NCBI GenBank assembly: GCA_028716265.1
Contig: JAQUQD010000004.1
Location: forward strand, 1-64,000
Direction of reading: 5' to 3'
DNA from: Bacteroidales bacterium
GTDB lineage: Bacteria; Bacteroidota; Bacteroidia; Bacteroidales; JAGONC01
Length of the DNA stretch: 64,000 nt
The notes beneath the pieces were generated by a model. That model saw only the letters and a list, made by a program, of their open reading frames with translations, was not told where the DNA came from and did no database searches. A program made the translations under genes and the position numbers. Each line of letters opens with the position of its first letter. Positions within the stretch are counted from its first letter, which is position 1. Positions 11,201 to 20,092 of this stretch are shown in pieces.

Positions 11201-11299
11201 TTCTTCCATGCAGGATATCAGCGAAAGAATCATAAAGAGCCCTCCGACAATCTGGAGGAATCTTCTTTTCCGCTTTAGATAGTGATCAAAAAGAAACAT
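8276..11299 (-). CDS. CotH kinase family lipoprotein with N-terminal beta-sandwich module and C-terminal right-handed beta-helix
   Basis: Lipobox-like 'LSLISCMEEK'; CotH signatures 'MEAKVRLKGDWLDHLYGDKWSFRIKL', 'YYAICDVTQAWHAIPWHNQRLYYNPVLCKLEPIVFDGYT'; C-terminus with parallel beta-helix style repeats ('TVEIRECSVVRAGDKGISCGEKSSLTVRNCTVTDCNIGMAAK'). Confidence 0.88.
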   Translation of the reverse strand: MFLFDHYLKRKRRFLQIVGGLFMILSLISCMEEKKVNPGRDFFSDLESVSSDGASFTTTDTSYRLGSAYLRTAEQSRSGKSSIKLTPDEQYGLKCTLPMVTADEYFDLRVWKKGTKGVGVLVADILDNDFYQASRDVVETDPSGWEQIRLEFFIPPTIDQAEMIIYVWNPDTTTIYFDDLHVFSSPRKQYPEYSQSPLRLFIDSVDMITIQRDRMKAFGQGVLETDASSWVPGILFFGQDGDMMEAKVRLKGDWLDHLYGDKWSFRIKLGKEYGWRHMRTFSIQTPMARDFLNEWAAHRLCDQEDVLNTSYEFIPVYLTDRSLGLYAYEEHFDKHLVESRNRREGPILKLTEEAFWAIQQVAFLTKKYHMLPCFETSVIEPFNVKRTMTDPALMAEFLIAQNLAYEFKNTLQPPSELFDLDKLARYYAICDVTQAWHAIPWHNQRLYYNPVLCKLEPIVFDGYTNGPILPVGNQAFLGEIDKFGKPDIEPHQVMLFYLFQDQQFIKLYIQYLEKYSSGEFINTFMQSIESDLTENEELIQKEFPFYRYDRQFLSKSAAGVREALVRYKKMVSEDPDYASRILKNFRILTKYDTTFHDLFPPQYVKAYREKTDGGTCWVRVFNNYTQEILLLGTGKSPDRLRYPVAPGFTVPAFVSGMDQSVLIESDTAVQFLYFWVKGREKTYIVPVNPWPYPTEGNPRRELEQLGVFERDTIFVREQDKVIFTKGKHVLDEFLIIPAGHRVYFEPGCKLDIINKAGFISNSPVFLNGTAQDPVMITSSDSTAMGFTVLQSKERCIMQHVIFEDLNTLDYKGWTLTGAVTYYESDVDIKETVVRNNHCEDAMNLIRCDYTADLLTFENTFADAFDNDFCTGTVINGRYINLGNDAIDFSGSTVEIRECSVVRAGDKGISCGEKSSLTVRNCTVTDCNIGMAAKDLSVLNVFDCEMINCNYGLAAYRKKPEYGEGTIKAANIRLDNIRHATWVELKSLVTLNDSIIQGDKKDVASMFY

Positions 11300-11300
11300 T

Positions 11301-11350
11301 TGTACTTTTGTAGAAGGTGAATCCTGTTATCCTGCAATTACAAAAGTACA
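11301..11350. promoter_or_regulatory. 12-bp perfect inverted repeat carrying TACTTTTG (-7-like) boxes on both strands
   Basis: TGTACTTTTGTA (11301-11312) and TACAAAAGTACA (11339-11350), in the gap between divergent CDSs 8276-11299 (-) and 11388-12860 (+). Confidence 0.6.
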
Positions 11351-11387
11351 TAATTTTAGAAAACCGGGCAGTTTTCGCCACTATCCC

Positions 11388-12860
11388 ATGAATCCCAAGA
11401 AAAATCACATTATCCTGACATTGCTCCTGTGCTTCCTGCTGACTGCCGGCATGGCTCAGAAGCCGACCGGGAATACATTCGGGGGAGCATTGAATGAACA
11501 GGGAATTTGCTTTGACCTGACGGGCGACAATGGTTTCATCATTGCCGGGAATACACGGAGCATGGGAGCGGGAAGTAACGACATTTACCTGGTGAAGGTG
11601 AATCAGTTCGGGATGCCCGAATGGGAATATTCGTACGGGATCCAGTACCATGATTTCGGGATGTGGGTGGAACAGACGCGGGACATGGGATTCATCGTAA
11701 CGGGATACAAATGGGGGCAGGGACACGGCGGGGAGGATGTCGTATTGCTGAAGACTGATGCATTCGGTGAACAGCAATGGAAAAAATACATCGGTCACCA
11801 GCACCGGGACCAGGGATTCTGTGTCAGGGAACTGTCGGACGGATACATCATCACCGGCCATACGATGAGTTACACCGAACCCGGCGACATTTATGCGGTG
11901 AGAACGGATACAGAGGGCAACGTGATTTGGGATAACTATTTTGGGACCAATCAGATAGATTACAGTTATGACATCACCCCGGCTCCAGACGGACAGTTCC
12001 TCATTGCCGGTACCATGGGTGGATTTTACAATGTGGACCTGACCATTTTCCGTATCCCGGATTGCGATGCGCTGCTTGTCCGGATCAACGGTGAGGGGGA
12101 GCAGGTCTGGCAAAAACTTTATGGTGGAGACGGCCATGACTGGTTCTGGTCGGTGAGTCCCTCTCCCCAGGAAGGATATTACTGCCTGGGGTCCACCCAG
12201 AGCTATGGCTGGGGAAGTTTTGACATGTACCTGGTGAAAATTGACGATGCGGGAGAGGAACTGTGGTATAAGACCTTCGGGGGTAGCCGGTTCGATTATG
12301 GGCAATCGCTCAGCGTAGCCCCGGACGGGAACCTGTATCTTTTAGGCACAACACAAAGCTTCGGGCAAAATGGATCCACAGACCTGTACCTGGTCAAGAC
12401 CGATCCGCTGGGCGAAAAGATCTGGGAGCTGGTGATCGGGGGTGATTATTCGGATTACGGGCACTGCGTCAGGGCCACCCCGGAAGGGGGGTGTGTCATT
12501 CTCGGCGACTACCAGTGGGCGGATGAGACCAAAGATATATACCTGATCCGGATCGACAGCCTGGGTAACATCATATCGCTGGGAAGCGATGACGATCTGG
12601 CGGGGGAGAGTAACCTCTTCATCTATCCGAATCCTTTTACCAGCCAGGCCATGCTGCTGGTCAAAGACAGTTCCGCCCTGAAAGGGTACGACCTCATGAT
12701 CTTTAACCAGAATGGCCAGCTGGTGGAGCAGACAAAGAACCTGAGGTCCCAGAGCGTTCCCCTCAAACGCAGGCACATGGAGCCGGGCTCCTATTACATA
12801 AAGATCTCCTTTCCCGACACGCCGGGGAAAGTCCTGGTGGGAACCTTTATCGTCTACTGA
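11388..12860 (+). CDS. T9SS type A sorting domain-containing protein with repeated ~50-aa beta-propeller-like units
   Basis: Repeats 'GGDGHDWFWSVSPSPQEGYYCLGSTQSYGWGSFDMYLVKIDDAGEELWYKTFGGSRFDYGQSLSVAPDGNLYLLGTTQSFG...'; CTD 'LFIYPNPFTSQAMLLV...GSYYIKISF'. Confidence 0.9.
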   Translation: MNPKKNHIILTLLLCFLLTAGMAQKPTGNTFGGALNEQGICFDLTGDNGFIIAGNTRSMGAGSNDIYLVKVNQFGMPEWEYSYGIQYHDFGMWVEQTRDMGFIVTGYKWGQGHGGEDVVLLKTDAFGEQQWKKYIGHQHRDQGFCVRELSDGYIITGHTMSYTEPGDIYAVRTDTEGNVIWDNYFGTNQIDYSYDITPAPDGQFLIAGTMGGFYNVDLTIFRIPDCDALLVRINGEGEQVWQKLYGGDGHDWFWSVSPSPQEGYYCLGSTQSYGWGSFDMYLVKIDDAGEELWYKTFGGSRFDYGQSLSVAPDGNLYLLGTTQSFGQNGSTDLYLVKTDPLGEKIWELVIGGDYSDYGHCVRATPEGGCVILGDYQWADETKDIYLIRIDSLGNIISLGSDDDLAGESNLFIYPNPFTSQAMLLVKDSSALKGYDLMIFNQNGQLVEQTKNLRSQSVPLKRRHMEPGSYYIKISFPDTPGKVLVGTFIVY

Positions 12861-12954
12861 TCTTTCCATGCTGTGAGATCAGCAGGCTGTCGGGAGAATC
12901 GCACCGGGCATTCCAGCAGATAAAATCAATATACTGAAAGCACTACATGTCCAG

Positions 12955-14286
12955 CTATTCCATCCTGGGATCGATCTTGTTCCTTTTTTCACGTAACTTC
13001 TTATCCACAATCCAGACTGCGTCAATATGGATCATTTCGTCGACAGTAGCATTCCTTTTGGCAGCCTTTTCCCTGATCAGCTCCATCCACTCCTTGTTGT
13101 TCCGGATGTTGCGTTCTGCCTCAGCGATCATGGCTGCCCTTTCAACAGCCGCTTTTCTCCCCTCCACCGTAATCATATCGTACACCTGGTCGGTGAATCC
13201 AAAATCAAAATTAGACAACGTTGCATCAGTGGCCATTAAAATCACAAAATCCGCTGATCTCAGTTCAGCAGGAATATCCAGATCTTTCACCTGCTGATCT
13301 TTAGGATAGGGACCGTATGCTGCACGGAAATAGTACCAGAACTTATCCTGGCTATAGATCTTCTGAGTTATGCCCTTGCCAAAAAGGTTCCAGTTATAGC
13401 TGTCGGCAATGGTGATTACCACTGGTTTGAACGTAGATGCGTCCTCCCTGTAGTAAAATTCAGGATAGGGCATTGCATAGTGCGGGACATCGAAAATCAG
13501 ATTCATACCCCGGGCAATGTCATAATCAGGTACCCGTAATTCATGTGACATAGTCACTTCATTCCATCCAAAATCCACCATCGTTTTACCCTTATCCCGT
13601 TCCATGTATCTTATGATTGAATCCAGGACCAGCCCTTCACCGTAACTGCTCCAGTGAATGCCGGTCTTCGGGTAAAGCGGATAGGGCGCCTTGTCTTTGA
13701 TCAATGTGAACCATTGATTGGCATCGATGAACCGGATCTGTTTTTCTTTCAGTCTTTGCATCAGGTACTCCTGGTTAGTGGTATCCTTTTGCCAGGGTTT
13801 GAATTTATCAGGGATATATTCGGGGAAAAAAGTGCCTTTGCCCGGGGCAAAAACGATCAGCAGGGTGGTGCCGTTCCTGTCAAGGCTGTCGCTGATAGCT
13901 TTGAGCTTTTCGGAGTACCTGTCCCATTTTTCGGTTCCTGTGAAATCTCTTCCAAGATACGCCTTGATATAAAAAACTTCAAAAAGGAAGCCTTTCTTCC
14001 CGAGGATGACATCCTGTGCCAGGGCCATATTAAAACATGAAAAAGCGATCTGGTTATTGATCCTGACCAGGGCGGGCCGGAACCCGATGTGCTGTTCAAA
14101 ATAAGGAGTGTACAAATCCTGGAACGTACTGTTAAAGAAATCATGGAATGAAAAAGCAGGCTCTTTTGCCAGGACATAGGAGCCCTCAAGGGGTTTCACC
14201 CTGACCACCGGCAACACTTTCTGGAACAGAGGCAAAAAGAGCGCCACGACAATAACAGCATAGGTGATGTATTTAATCCTTGTCAT
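12955..14286 (-). CDS. AlgJ/AlgX-like SGNH-fold acetyltransferase (alginate O-acetyltransferase family)
   Basis: Single N-terminal TM; 'VITIADSYNWNLF' (GDS-like) and 'YPKTGIHWSSYGEGLV' (His block); adjacent to MBOAT gene. Confidence 0.8.
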   Translation of the reverse strand: MTRIKYITYAVIVVALFLPLFQKVLPVVRVKPLEGSYVLAKEPAFSFHDFFNSTFQDLYTPYFEQHIGFRPALVRINNQIAFSCFNMALAQDVILGKKGFLFEVFYIKAYLGRDFTGTEKWDRYSEKLKAISDSLDRNGTTLLIVFAPGKGTFFPEYIPDKFKPWQKDTTNQEYLMQRLKEKQIRFIDANQWFTLIKDKAPYPLYPKTGIHWSSYGEGLVLDSIIRYMERDKGKTMVDFGWNEVTMSHELRVPDYDIARGMNLIFDVPHYAMPYPEFYYREDASTFKPVVITIADSYNWNLFGKGITQKIYSQDKFWYYFRAAYGPYPKDQQVKDLDIPAELRSADFVILMATDATLSNFDFGFTDQVYDMITVEGRKAAVERAAMIAEAERNIRNNKEWMELIREKAAKRNATVDEMIHIDAVWIVDKKLREKRNKIDPRME

Positions 14287-14290
14287 GGAA

Positions 14291-15712
14291 TCAGAAACGG
14301 AAATAGATGAATGGATTGAATCCCTGGGATGTGATGGAGCTGGCGCAGATGATCAGCAGAAGCAGTCCTCCTGCGGCCATAGTCAGGATGATCCGGTCGT
14401 TTTGTTGCTTTGAAAAAACCCTTACCTGCCAGGCTTCGATGGCCCTGAAACCGCCGTAGAAGGCAAACAGGGCGCCCAGGGCCAGCATGGTCCAGAACCG
14501 CTTATCGAAGTCAAAGGCAGTTGCCGTGAAATCCAATGCGAACATCTGTCCGAGGTACGACCAGGCTGCCGGCAGGCCGTCGGCCCTGAAAAGCACCCAG
14601 CCGATCAGGGTAATGAAGAAGGTGATGACAATGCTGGGTATTTTGCCGATCTTTTTATACACCTTCAGTAAAAACAGTCGGTCGAGGACGAGAAAGGTCC
14701 CGTGAAAAGCGCCCCATACCACAAAATTCCACGCAGCGCCATGCCAGAGGCCGGAAAGGAGGAATACCAGCCAAAGATTGAAGTACATCCGCAGGGTGGA
14801 GACACGGTTACCGCCCAGAGGTATATACAGGTACCCTTTCATGAACCGTCCAAGGGTCATGTGCCACCGGCGCCAGAATTCAGAGATACTTTGCGAAATG
14901 TAAGGATTGTTGAAGTTTTCCGGGAATTCAAATCCGATCATACGGCCCAGCCCGATGGCCATATCCGAGTATCCTGAGAAATCGTAATAGATCTGGAAAG
15001 CGTAAGCCACCACTCCGATCCATGCCAGGGGTGTGGTCAGTTCAGCGGGAGAAAGGGCAAACACTTTGTCCACATATTCTCCCAATACATTGGCAATCAG
15101 TACTTTTTTAGCGAGGCCTATGGTGAACCTGAAGAAGCCGGTAAGGCGGTTATCCAGGTTTTCGTTGGCCTGGCGATCGTTGATCTGGTCAGCCACCTCC
15201 ACATACCTGACGATGGGCCCTGCGATCAGCTGGGGAAACATCAGGATGTACATGGCAAAATCCCACACATTGTCCAGGGGACCATGCACCTTTCGGTACA
15301 CATCGATGGGGTAGGTCATTTTCTGGAACGTAAAGAAGGATATCCCGATGGGGAGGGCGACGCCCGCCCAGGAAATTTCACCGGCCCCAACATTCTGGAG
15401 GATGGCGTTCAGGTTGTCAACAAAGAAATTAGCGTACTTGAAATATCCGAGCAGGGCGATGTTATGGATGACCGACAGGGTAACGATCTGTTTTCTTTTT
15501 CTGCCTGTGCTCCGGTGCATCCATCTGACCAGGTAGAAATCCAGGGTGATGGAAGCCAGAACAATGAAAATGAATTTGGGTGCGCCCCAGGCATAGAAAA
15601 ATATGCTGGCAATCAGCAGGATGATGTTCTTGTACCGTTTGTCGGACAGATAATATGCCAGCAGAAAGACCGGCAGAAAATAAAAGATGAAGAGGCTGCT
15701 GCTGAATACCAT
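14291..15712 (-). CDS. MBOAT family O-acyltransferase (AlgI-like)
   Basis: 'VFSSSLFIFYFLPVFLLAYYL', 'YPIDVYR', 'FWRRWHMTLGRFMKGYLYIPLGGNR', 'LSGLWHGAAWNFVVWGAFHG' MBOAT signature. Confidence 0.94.
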   Translation of the reverse strand: MVFSSSLFIFYFLPVFLLAYYLSDKRYKNIILLIASIFFYAWGAPKFIFIVLASITLDFYLVRWMHRSTGRKRKQIVTLSVIHNIALLGYFKYANFFVDNLNAILQNVGAGEISWAGVALPIGISFFTFQKMTYPIDVYRKVHGPLDNVWDFAMYILMFPQLIAGPIVRYVEVADQINDRQANENLDNRLTGFFRFTIGLAKKVLIANVLGEYVDKVFALSPAELTTPLAWIGVVAYAFQIYYDFSGYSDMAIGLGRMIGFEFPENFNNPYISQSISEFWRRWHMTLGRFMKGYLYIPLGGNRVSTLRMYFNLWLVFLLSGLWHGAAWNFVVWGAFHGTFLVLDRLFLLKVYKKIGKIPSIVITFFITLIGWVLFRADGLPAAWSYLGQMFALDFTATAFDFDKRFWTMLALGALFAFYGGFRAIEAWQVRVFSKQQNDRIILTMAAGGLLLLIICASSITSQGFNPFIYFRF

Positions 15713-15790
15713 ATCACGGACTTATAACCAACGCAGAATCGATTTTTCCGGCCGTCAAATTTAAAGGAATTTTATAAATATCCGATATTT

Positions 15791-17242
15791 TCATCTCTTG
15801 CTCTCTTTCGCCTGGCGCCTTGCTTCCCGTTCTTGTCTTTGTTTTGAGAGCTTTTCCTGAAGGCCTTTATAATCAGGGTATTCCAGATACTGATAATATT
15901 CTTTAGTAGGTTTCATTTTGCCGAAAGTCTCCCAATAGGCTTTTTTGGTCATGGAAGCAAAATGGATGGCACCGTGAATGTACTGATTGACCTGGAAATT
16001 ATTAAAAAAAATGAGAAAGGCCAGGAAGATAACAGAAGAAATACGAATCCAGATCTTTTTTGTCAGGATCCACTGGATCAGTGCAGCCAGGGGTAAAGCC
16101 AGAATACCATAGGAATCAATGAAAGCCCGAAGGCCAAAACTACCTCCGTACCACCAGTCACACCAGGACGATATGATATAAATATTAACGAGGGTAAATA
16201 ACAGCACGGGCCAGAAAGAGCCCCTCATGTATCTGGGAAGCAAGGGAATGCCGGCAAGGGCAAGTGCCATTACCGGGGTGTAGAGCAGCCAGCCTTTACG
16301 GTAACTGAACAGCACATTGATGATTTCCGGATCATGAAAGAAAAATCCGGCCTTGGAGCCATATGAAAAATAAAAATACGATCCCGCGACTGTTTTCCAG
16401 TACAACAACTGTGGTATCCAGACCAGGCATGCGAACAAAAGGATGATGATCAGTTTCTTATATTCCCGGATGAACAGCTTCAACCTGTTTATCGGGCCGT
16501 GCAACGACGTTGTGCCCCAAAAAAGAAAGAGAATGACCACAACTGCATTCGTGGGACGTATCAGTGTAATGATGCCGCCTAACAGTCCAAGTACGATGGA
16601 TGTCAGATAACGGGGATTTTCATACCACTTGATGACGGTATATAAAAATCCGGTTATAAGTGCAAAACTGTAAGCGTGGGACATCGGTGCCTCTATCGTT
16701 GCATAATAGAGTAAATTAGTCCCAATTACAACCGTGAACAGGGTGATGGACGACGTTATTTCGGAGACATAACGTGAAAGTATCTTTCGAAGAAAAAGAA
16801 GGCCGAGCCCTAAATAGAAGATACAGCTGACCAGCAGGGCAATTTTGTATGTAAGGGTATAACCGTTGGCTTCAAATCCAAGCAGGGGTGCCATTCCATG
16901 GGCTATAAGAAAAAAGGGCGAATAAAGGATAGAAAGGCCACAGGTGAATTGTATCACTCCTTTCCCGGTGGGGCTTTTCAGAAACCAGACCTTGTCCATA
17001 TAGAACTCAACATCCTCTTTAATAAAGTCCAGATAAAGGTCATTGCCATGGATGACGACAGCAGGAAGATAAAGATAATAGCCCATTACATCGCTTACTA
17101 TCGGTTTATTTCCTGTATTCCAAATCTTATAACTAAGGTTATAAATGATAAGAAGAAGAAGAATGAACCAGACAGTGAGCTTGGGTAGTTTTTTTAAAAG
17201 GCCGGGAATAGTGATCTTTAGTCCTTTAAAACGCATCATCAT
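15791..17242 (-). CDS. Polytopic membrane protein, glycosyltransferase 39-like
   Basis: ~11 hydrophobic segments; 'GGIITLIRPTNAVVVILFLFWG', 'SSWCDWWYGGSFGLRAFIDSYGILALPLA' resemble dolichyl-phosphate-mannose-type membrane GTs. Confidence 0.65.
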   Translation of the reverse strand: MMMRFKGLKITIPGLLKKLPKLTVWFILLLLIIYNLSYKIWNTGNKPIVSDVMGYYLYLPAVVIHGNDLYLDFIKEDVEFYMDKVWFLKSPTGKGVIQFTCGLSILYSPFFLIAHGMAPLLGFEANGYTLTYKIALLVSCIFYLGLGLLFLRKILSRYVSEITSSITLFTVVIGTNLLYYATIEAPMSHAYSFALITGFLYTVIKWYENPRYLTSIVLGLLGGIITLIRPTNAVVVILFLFWGTTSLHGPINRLKLFIREYKKLIIILLFACLVWIPQLLYWKTVAGSYFYFSYGSKAGFFFHDPEIINVLFSYRKGWLLYTPVMALALAGIPLLPRYMRGSFWPVLLFTLVNIYIISSWCDWWYGGSFGLRAFIDSYGILALPLAALIQWILTKKIWIRISSVIFLAFLIFFNNFQVNQYIHGAIHFASMTKKAYWETFGKMKPTKEYYQYLEYPDYKGLQEKLSKQRQEREARRQAKESKR

Positions 17243-19484
17243 CGTAATCTTTCTGTTTCTGGGTACCTTGCCCTCCGAAACAGTCTAGATCTACTGAAAG
17301 GGGACTCAGGGGTTTTTCAAAATCTCCCATGGATATATGAAGATCCGGGTCACTGTAAACTTTTTTCATATAGATGGCCCAGATCGGCAGGGCCGTGTTG
17401 GCTCCCTGCCCGAGAGTCAGCGACCGGTAATGGGCGGCGCGGTCCTCACAGCCGGCCCAGATGCCTGTCACCAGCTCCGGCGTCATGCCGATGAACCATC
17501 CGTCGGACTGATTCTGCGTGGTGCCGGTCTTCCCGGCAATGGGATTGGTGAATCCGTACCTGTACCGCAGCCGGACCCCCGTACCGGTCTGCACCACCCC
17601 TTTCATCAGCTCGATCATCAGATAGGCGGTCTCTTCGCTCATGGCCTCATTGATCCGCGGGACAAACCGTTCCAGCACATTACCATAGGCATCTTCGATG
17701 CGCGTGATGAAGATCGGTTCAATATAAACGCCTTTGTTGACAAATGTGTTGAGCGCTCCCACCATCTCATAGAGCGAAAGATCAGCAGATCCCAGGGCTA
17801 TGGAGTACACCGCCGGAATGTCACTGGTTACGCCCATTTTCCGGGTGATGGTGATGACCGATTCCGGGGAGTAGCGCTTTATCAGAAAAGCAGATATCCA
17901 GTTATTGGAATGAGCCAGGGCCTCTTTCAAACTGATCATCTGCCCCAGCTTGTATTCTGATGTGTTCTTTGGTTCCCAGAGACTTCCGTCATATAATTGG
18001 ATACTGTAAGGGATGTTGGGAACCTCTGTACATGGCGAAAACTCACCCTGCTGCATGGCCAGGGTATACAAAAAGGGTTTGAAGGTGGAACCCACCTGGC
18101 GCTTGCCCACCGTCACATTGTCATACTGGAAATATTTGAAGTCCGGACCTCCCACGTATGCTCTGACAAATCCCGTGTTCGGTTCCACCGACATGAGCGA
18201 GGCGCGGTATATGAATTTATAATACCGGATGGAATCCATCGGGCTCATGACCGTATCAACGGGCCCGTCCCACGAAAATACCGTCATGGGGATCCGTGTA
18301 TTGAAAACCAGCTGGATCGAGTCATCCGGCATTCCGGCTTCTTTCATGCCGCGGTACCGGTCACTGCGTTTCATGGCCTGGGTCATCAGCTTTTTGATCT
18401 CCGTGGCAGGGTCGGAATCAGGGAAGACAAAAGGCGCATTGGGTACGTTCTTCCAGTGTTTGTAGAAATCAGGCTGGATGTTCCTGCTCAAATGTTCCCT
18501 GACTGCTTCCTCAGCATACCGCTGATACACGGAGTTAATGGTTGTATAGATCTTCAGTCCGTCCATGTACAGGTTGTACGTCGTGCCATCGGCTTTCCTG
18601 TGGGTCTCGCACCACTCGTTCAGCCTGACGCGGATCGCCTCCCTGAAATACTGGGCGATACCTGAGGTATGATCAAGGATCATATACTTCGTCATATCCA
18701 GGGGCAGTTGATGGATGGAGTCGTATTCCGCCTGGGTTATGAAATCATACTTTCTCATCTGGCCCAGGACGGTTTCCCTTCGTTGCAACGCCCTGTCGGG
18801 ATGCCTGACCGGACTGTAATAGGACGGTGCTTTCAGGATTCCGATCAGCAGAGCAGATTCCTCGATGGTCAGATCGATCGGCTCCTTGTTGAAAAATGTA
18901 CGTGATGCCAGTCTGGCGCCAAACGCCTGGCTGCCAAACGACACCGAATTCAGGTACATCGCGGCAATTTCCTCTTTGGTGTAATTGCGCTCCAGCTTGG
19001 TGGCCGTGATCCATTCCTTTAACTTGAAAAGCACCAGCTCTGCCTTGCCGATATCGGATTTGCGGGGAAAAAGATTTTTGGCCAGCTGTTGTGTGATGGT
19101 GCTGCCTCCTCCCATGTCCTGGCCAGTCAACAGCCCGAATGCCACGCGGAAATTAGCCTTGAAATCAATACCCGAATGTTTGGAGAAACGTATGTCTTCC
19201 GTGGCTAGCAGGGCATGAATCAAATGAGGTGAGATCTCACGGTAAGTCACGTTCGACCGGTTCTCAATGTAATAGGTTCCCAGAGTTTGCTGATCAGCCG
19301 ATATGATTTCCGATGCCAAGTTGCTCTTGGGATTTTCCAGCTCTTCGAACGAAGGCATGAATCCGAACAAACCCATGGATATGCCCAGGAATATCAAAAA
19401 GATGAACCCGATAGTGGAAAGGTAAGCTATCCAGAACCTCCTGATGTATTTCCTGTAGTTATCCGGTATATTCTTTGACTTCAT
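17226..19484 (-). CDS. Penicillin-binding protein 1A (transglycosylase/transpeptidase)
   Basis: GT51 'ALLATEDIRFSKHSGID', 'GGGSTITQQLAKNLFPR'; transpeptidase 'RQVGSTFKPFLYTLAM', 'SNNW', 'GKTGTTQNQSDGWFIG'. Confidence 0.96.
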   Translation of the reverse strand: MKSKNIPDNYRKYIRRFWIAYLSTIGFIFLIFLGISMGLFGFMPSFEELENPKSNLASEIISADQQTLGTYYIENRSNVTYREISPHLIHALLATEDIRFSKHSGIDFKANFRVAFGLLTGQDMGGGSTITQQLAKNLFPRKSDIGKAELVLFKLKEWITATKLERNYTKEEIAAMYLNSVSFGSQAFGARLASRTFFNKEPIDLTIEESALLIGILKAPSYYSPVRHPDRALQRRETVLGQMRKYDFITQAEYDSIHQLPLDMTKYMILDHTSGIAQYFREAIRVRLNEWCETHRKADGTTYNLYMDGLKIYTTINSVYQRYAEEAVREHLSRNIQPDFYKHWKNVPNAPFVFPDSDPATEIKKLMTQAMKRSDRYRGMKEAGMPDDSIQLVFNTRIPMTVFSWDGPVDTVMSPMDSIRYYKFIYRASLMSVEPNTGFVRAYVGGPDFKYFQYDNVTVGKRQVGSTFKPFLYTLAMQQGEFSPCTEVPNIPYSIQLYDGSLWEPKNTSEYKLGQMISLKEALAHSNNWISAFLIKRYSPESVITITRKMGVTSDIPAVYSIALGSADLSLYEMVGALNTFVNKGVYIEPIFITRIEDAYGNVLERFVPRINEAMSEETAYLMIELMKGVVQTGTGVRLRYRYGFTNPIAGKTGTTQNQSDGWFIGMTPELVTGIWAGCEDRAAHYRSLTLGQGANTALPIWAIYMKKVYSDPDLHISMGDFEKPLSPLSVDLDCFGGQGTQKQKDYDDDAF

Positions 19485-19505
19485 GGCAGGATTTCTCTCT
19501 CGGCA

Positions 19506-19976
19506 TTAATACCTTTCGATGCGCAATCCCACATCATGGATCCCTTTCAGGTAATTTTCCCTCATGGCCTGTTCAATGCGGAAAACATACGTTCCTTTCA
19601 TTGGTAAATGAATTCCTTTTCTAAACGGATAACGGTTGTCTTTTATTTTACCCAGGCCCCTTCCTCGCCATTTGCCAGAAGGATCCGCGAGGACATACTC
19701 CACCGTGTCCCTGTAGAGCTGTCCGTCGGGAAAACGGGTGTGAACAAAAAAATAGATGTTGCTGTAAGGATATTCATTGGTATGCCTGAGGTTGATGTAC
19801 AAATTATAAATGGAAATGGTGTCGGCGATCTCCACCCTGAATTCCTTTGCATCACGCGGTATCCATCCTTCCGGATTGACCGGTTCATTGCTGTCGAACA
19901 CCCGGTTCGGATCACACGCCCCCGTCATCACTACCAAAACACCGATAATCAAATATATATACGTCCCATTTTTCAT
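19506..19976 (-). CDS. gldH: Gliding motility lipoprotein GldH
   Basis: Lipobox 'VLVVMTGACDP'; 'NLYINLRHTNEYPYSNIYFFVHTRFPDG', 'GKWRGRGLGKIKDNRYPFRKGI' match GldH. Confidence 0.88.
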   Translation of the reverse strand: MKNGTYIYLIIGVLVVMTGACDPNRVFDSNEPVNPEGWIPRDAKEFRVEIADTISIYNLYINLRHTNEYPYSNIYFFVHTRFPDGQLYRDTVEYVLADPSGKWRGRGLGKIKDNRYPFRKGIHLPMKGTYVFRIEQAMRENYLKGIHDVGLRIERY

Positions 19977-20060
19977 ACAACCCTCTAAACATCCATCACT
20001 ACAATACTGGAACCCCTACAGGGTTCTCCTTTTATCAAAACACCTTTGTGCCGCAGCTTG

Positions 20061-20077
20061 TCCCGACGAAGTCGGGA
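20061..20077. repeat. Short perfect palindrome TCCCGAC-GAA-GTCGGGA
   Basis: Read directly; intergenic between ricT 3' end and gldH 5' end. Confidence 0.7.
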
Positions 20078-20092
20078 TGCCTCTGTGCCTTT

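Noticed and set aside
11286-12305. 339-aa minus-strand ORF opposite the T9SS protein
   Set aside because: Shadow ORF; the + strand ORF has repeats and a CTD.
13001-13009. Perfect TTATCCACA DnaA box
   Set aside because: Single copy inside the AlgJ-like coding sequence with no cluster or AT-rich element nearby; expected by chance.
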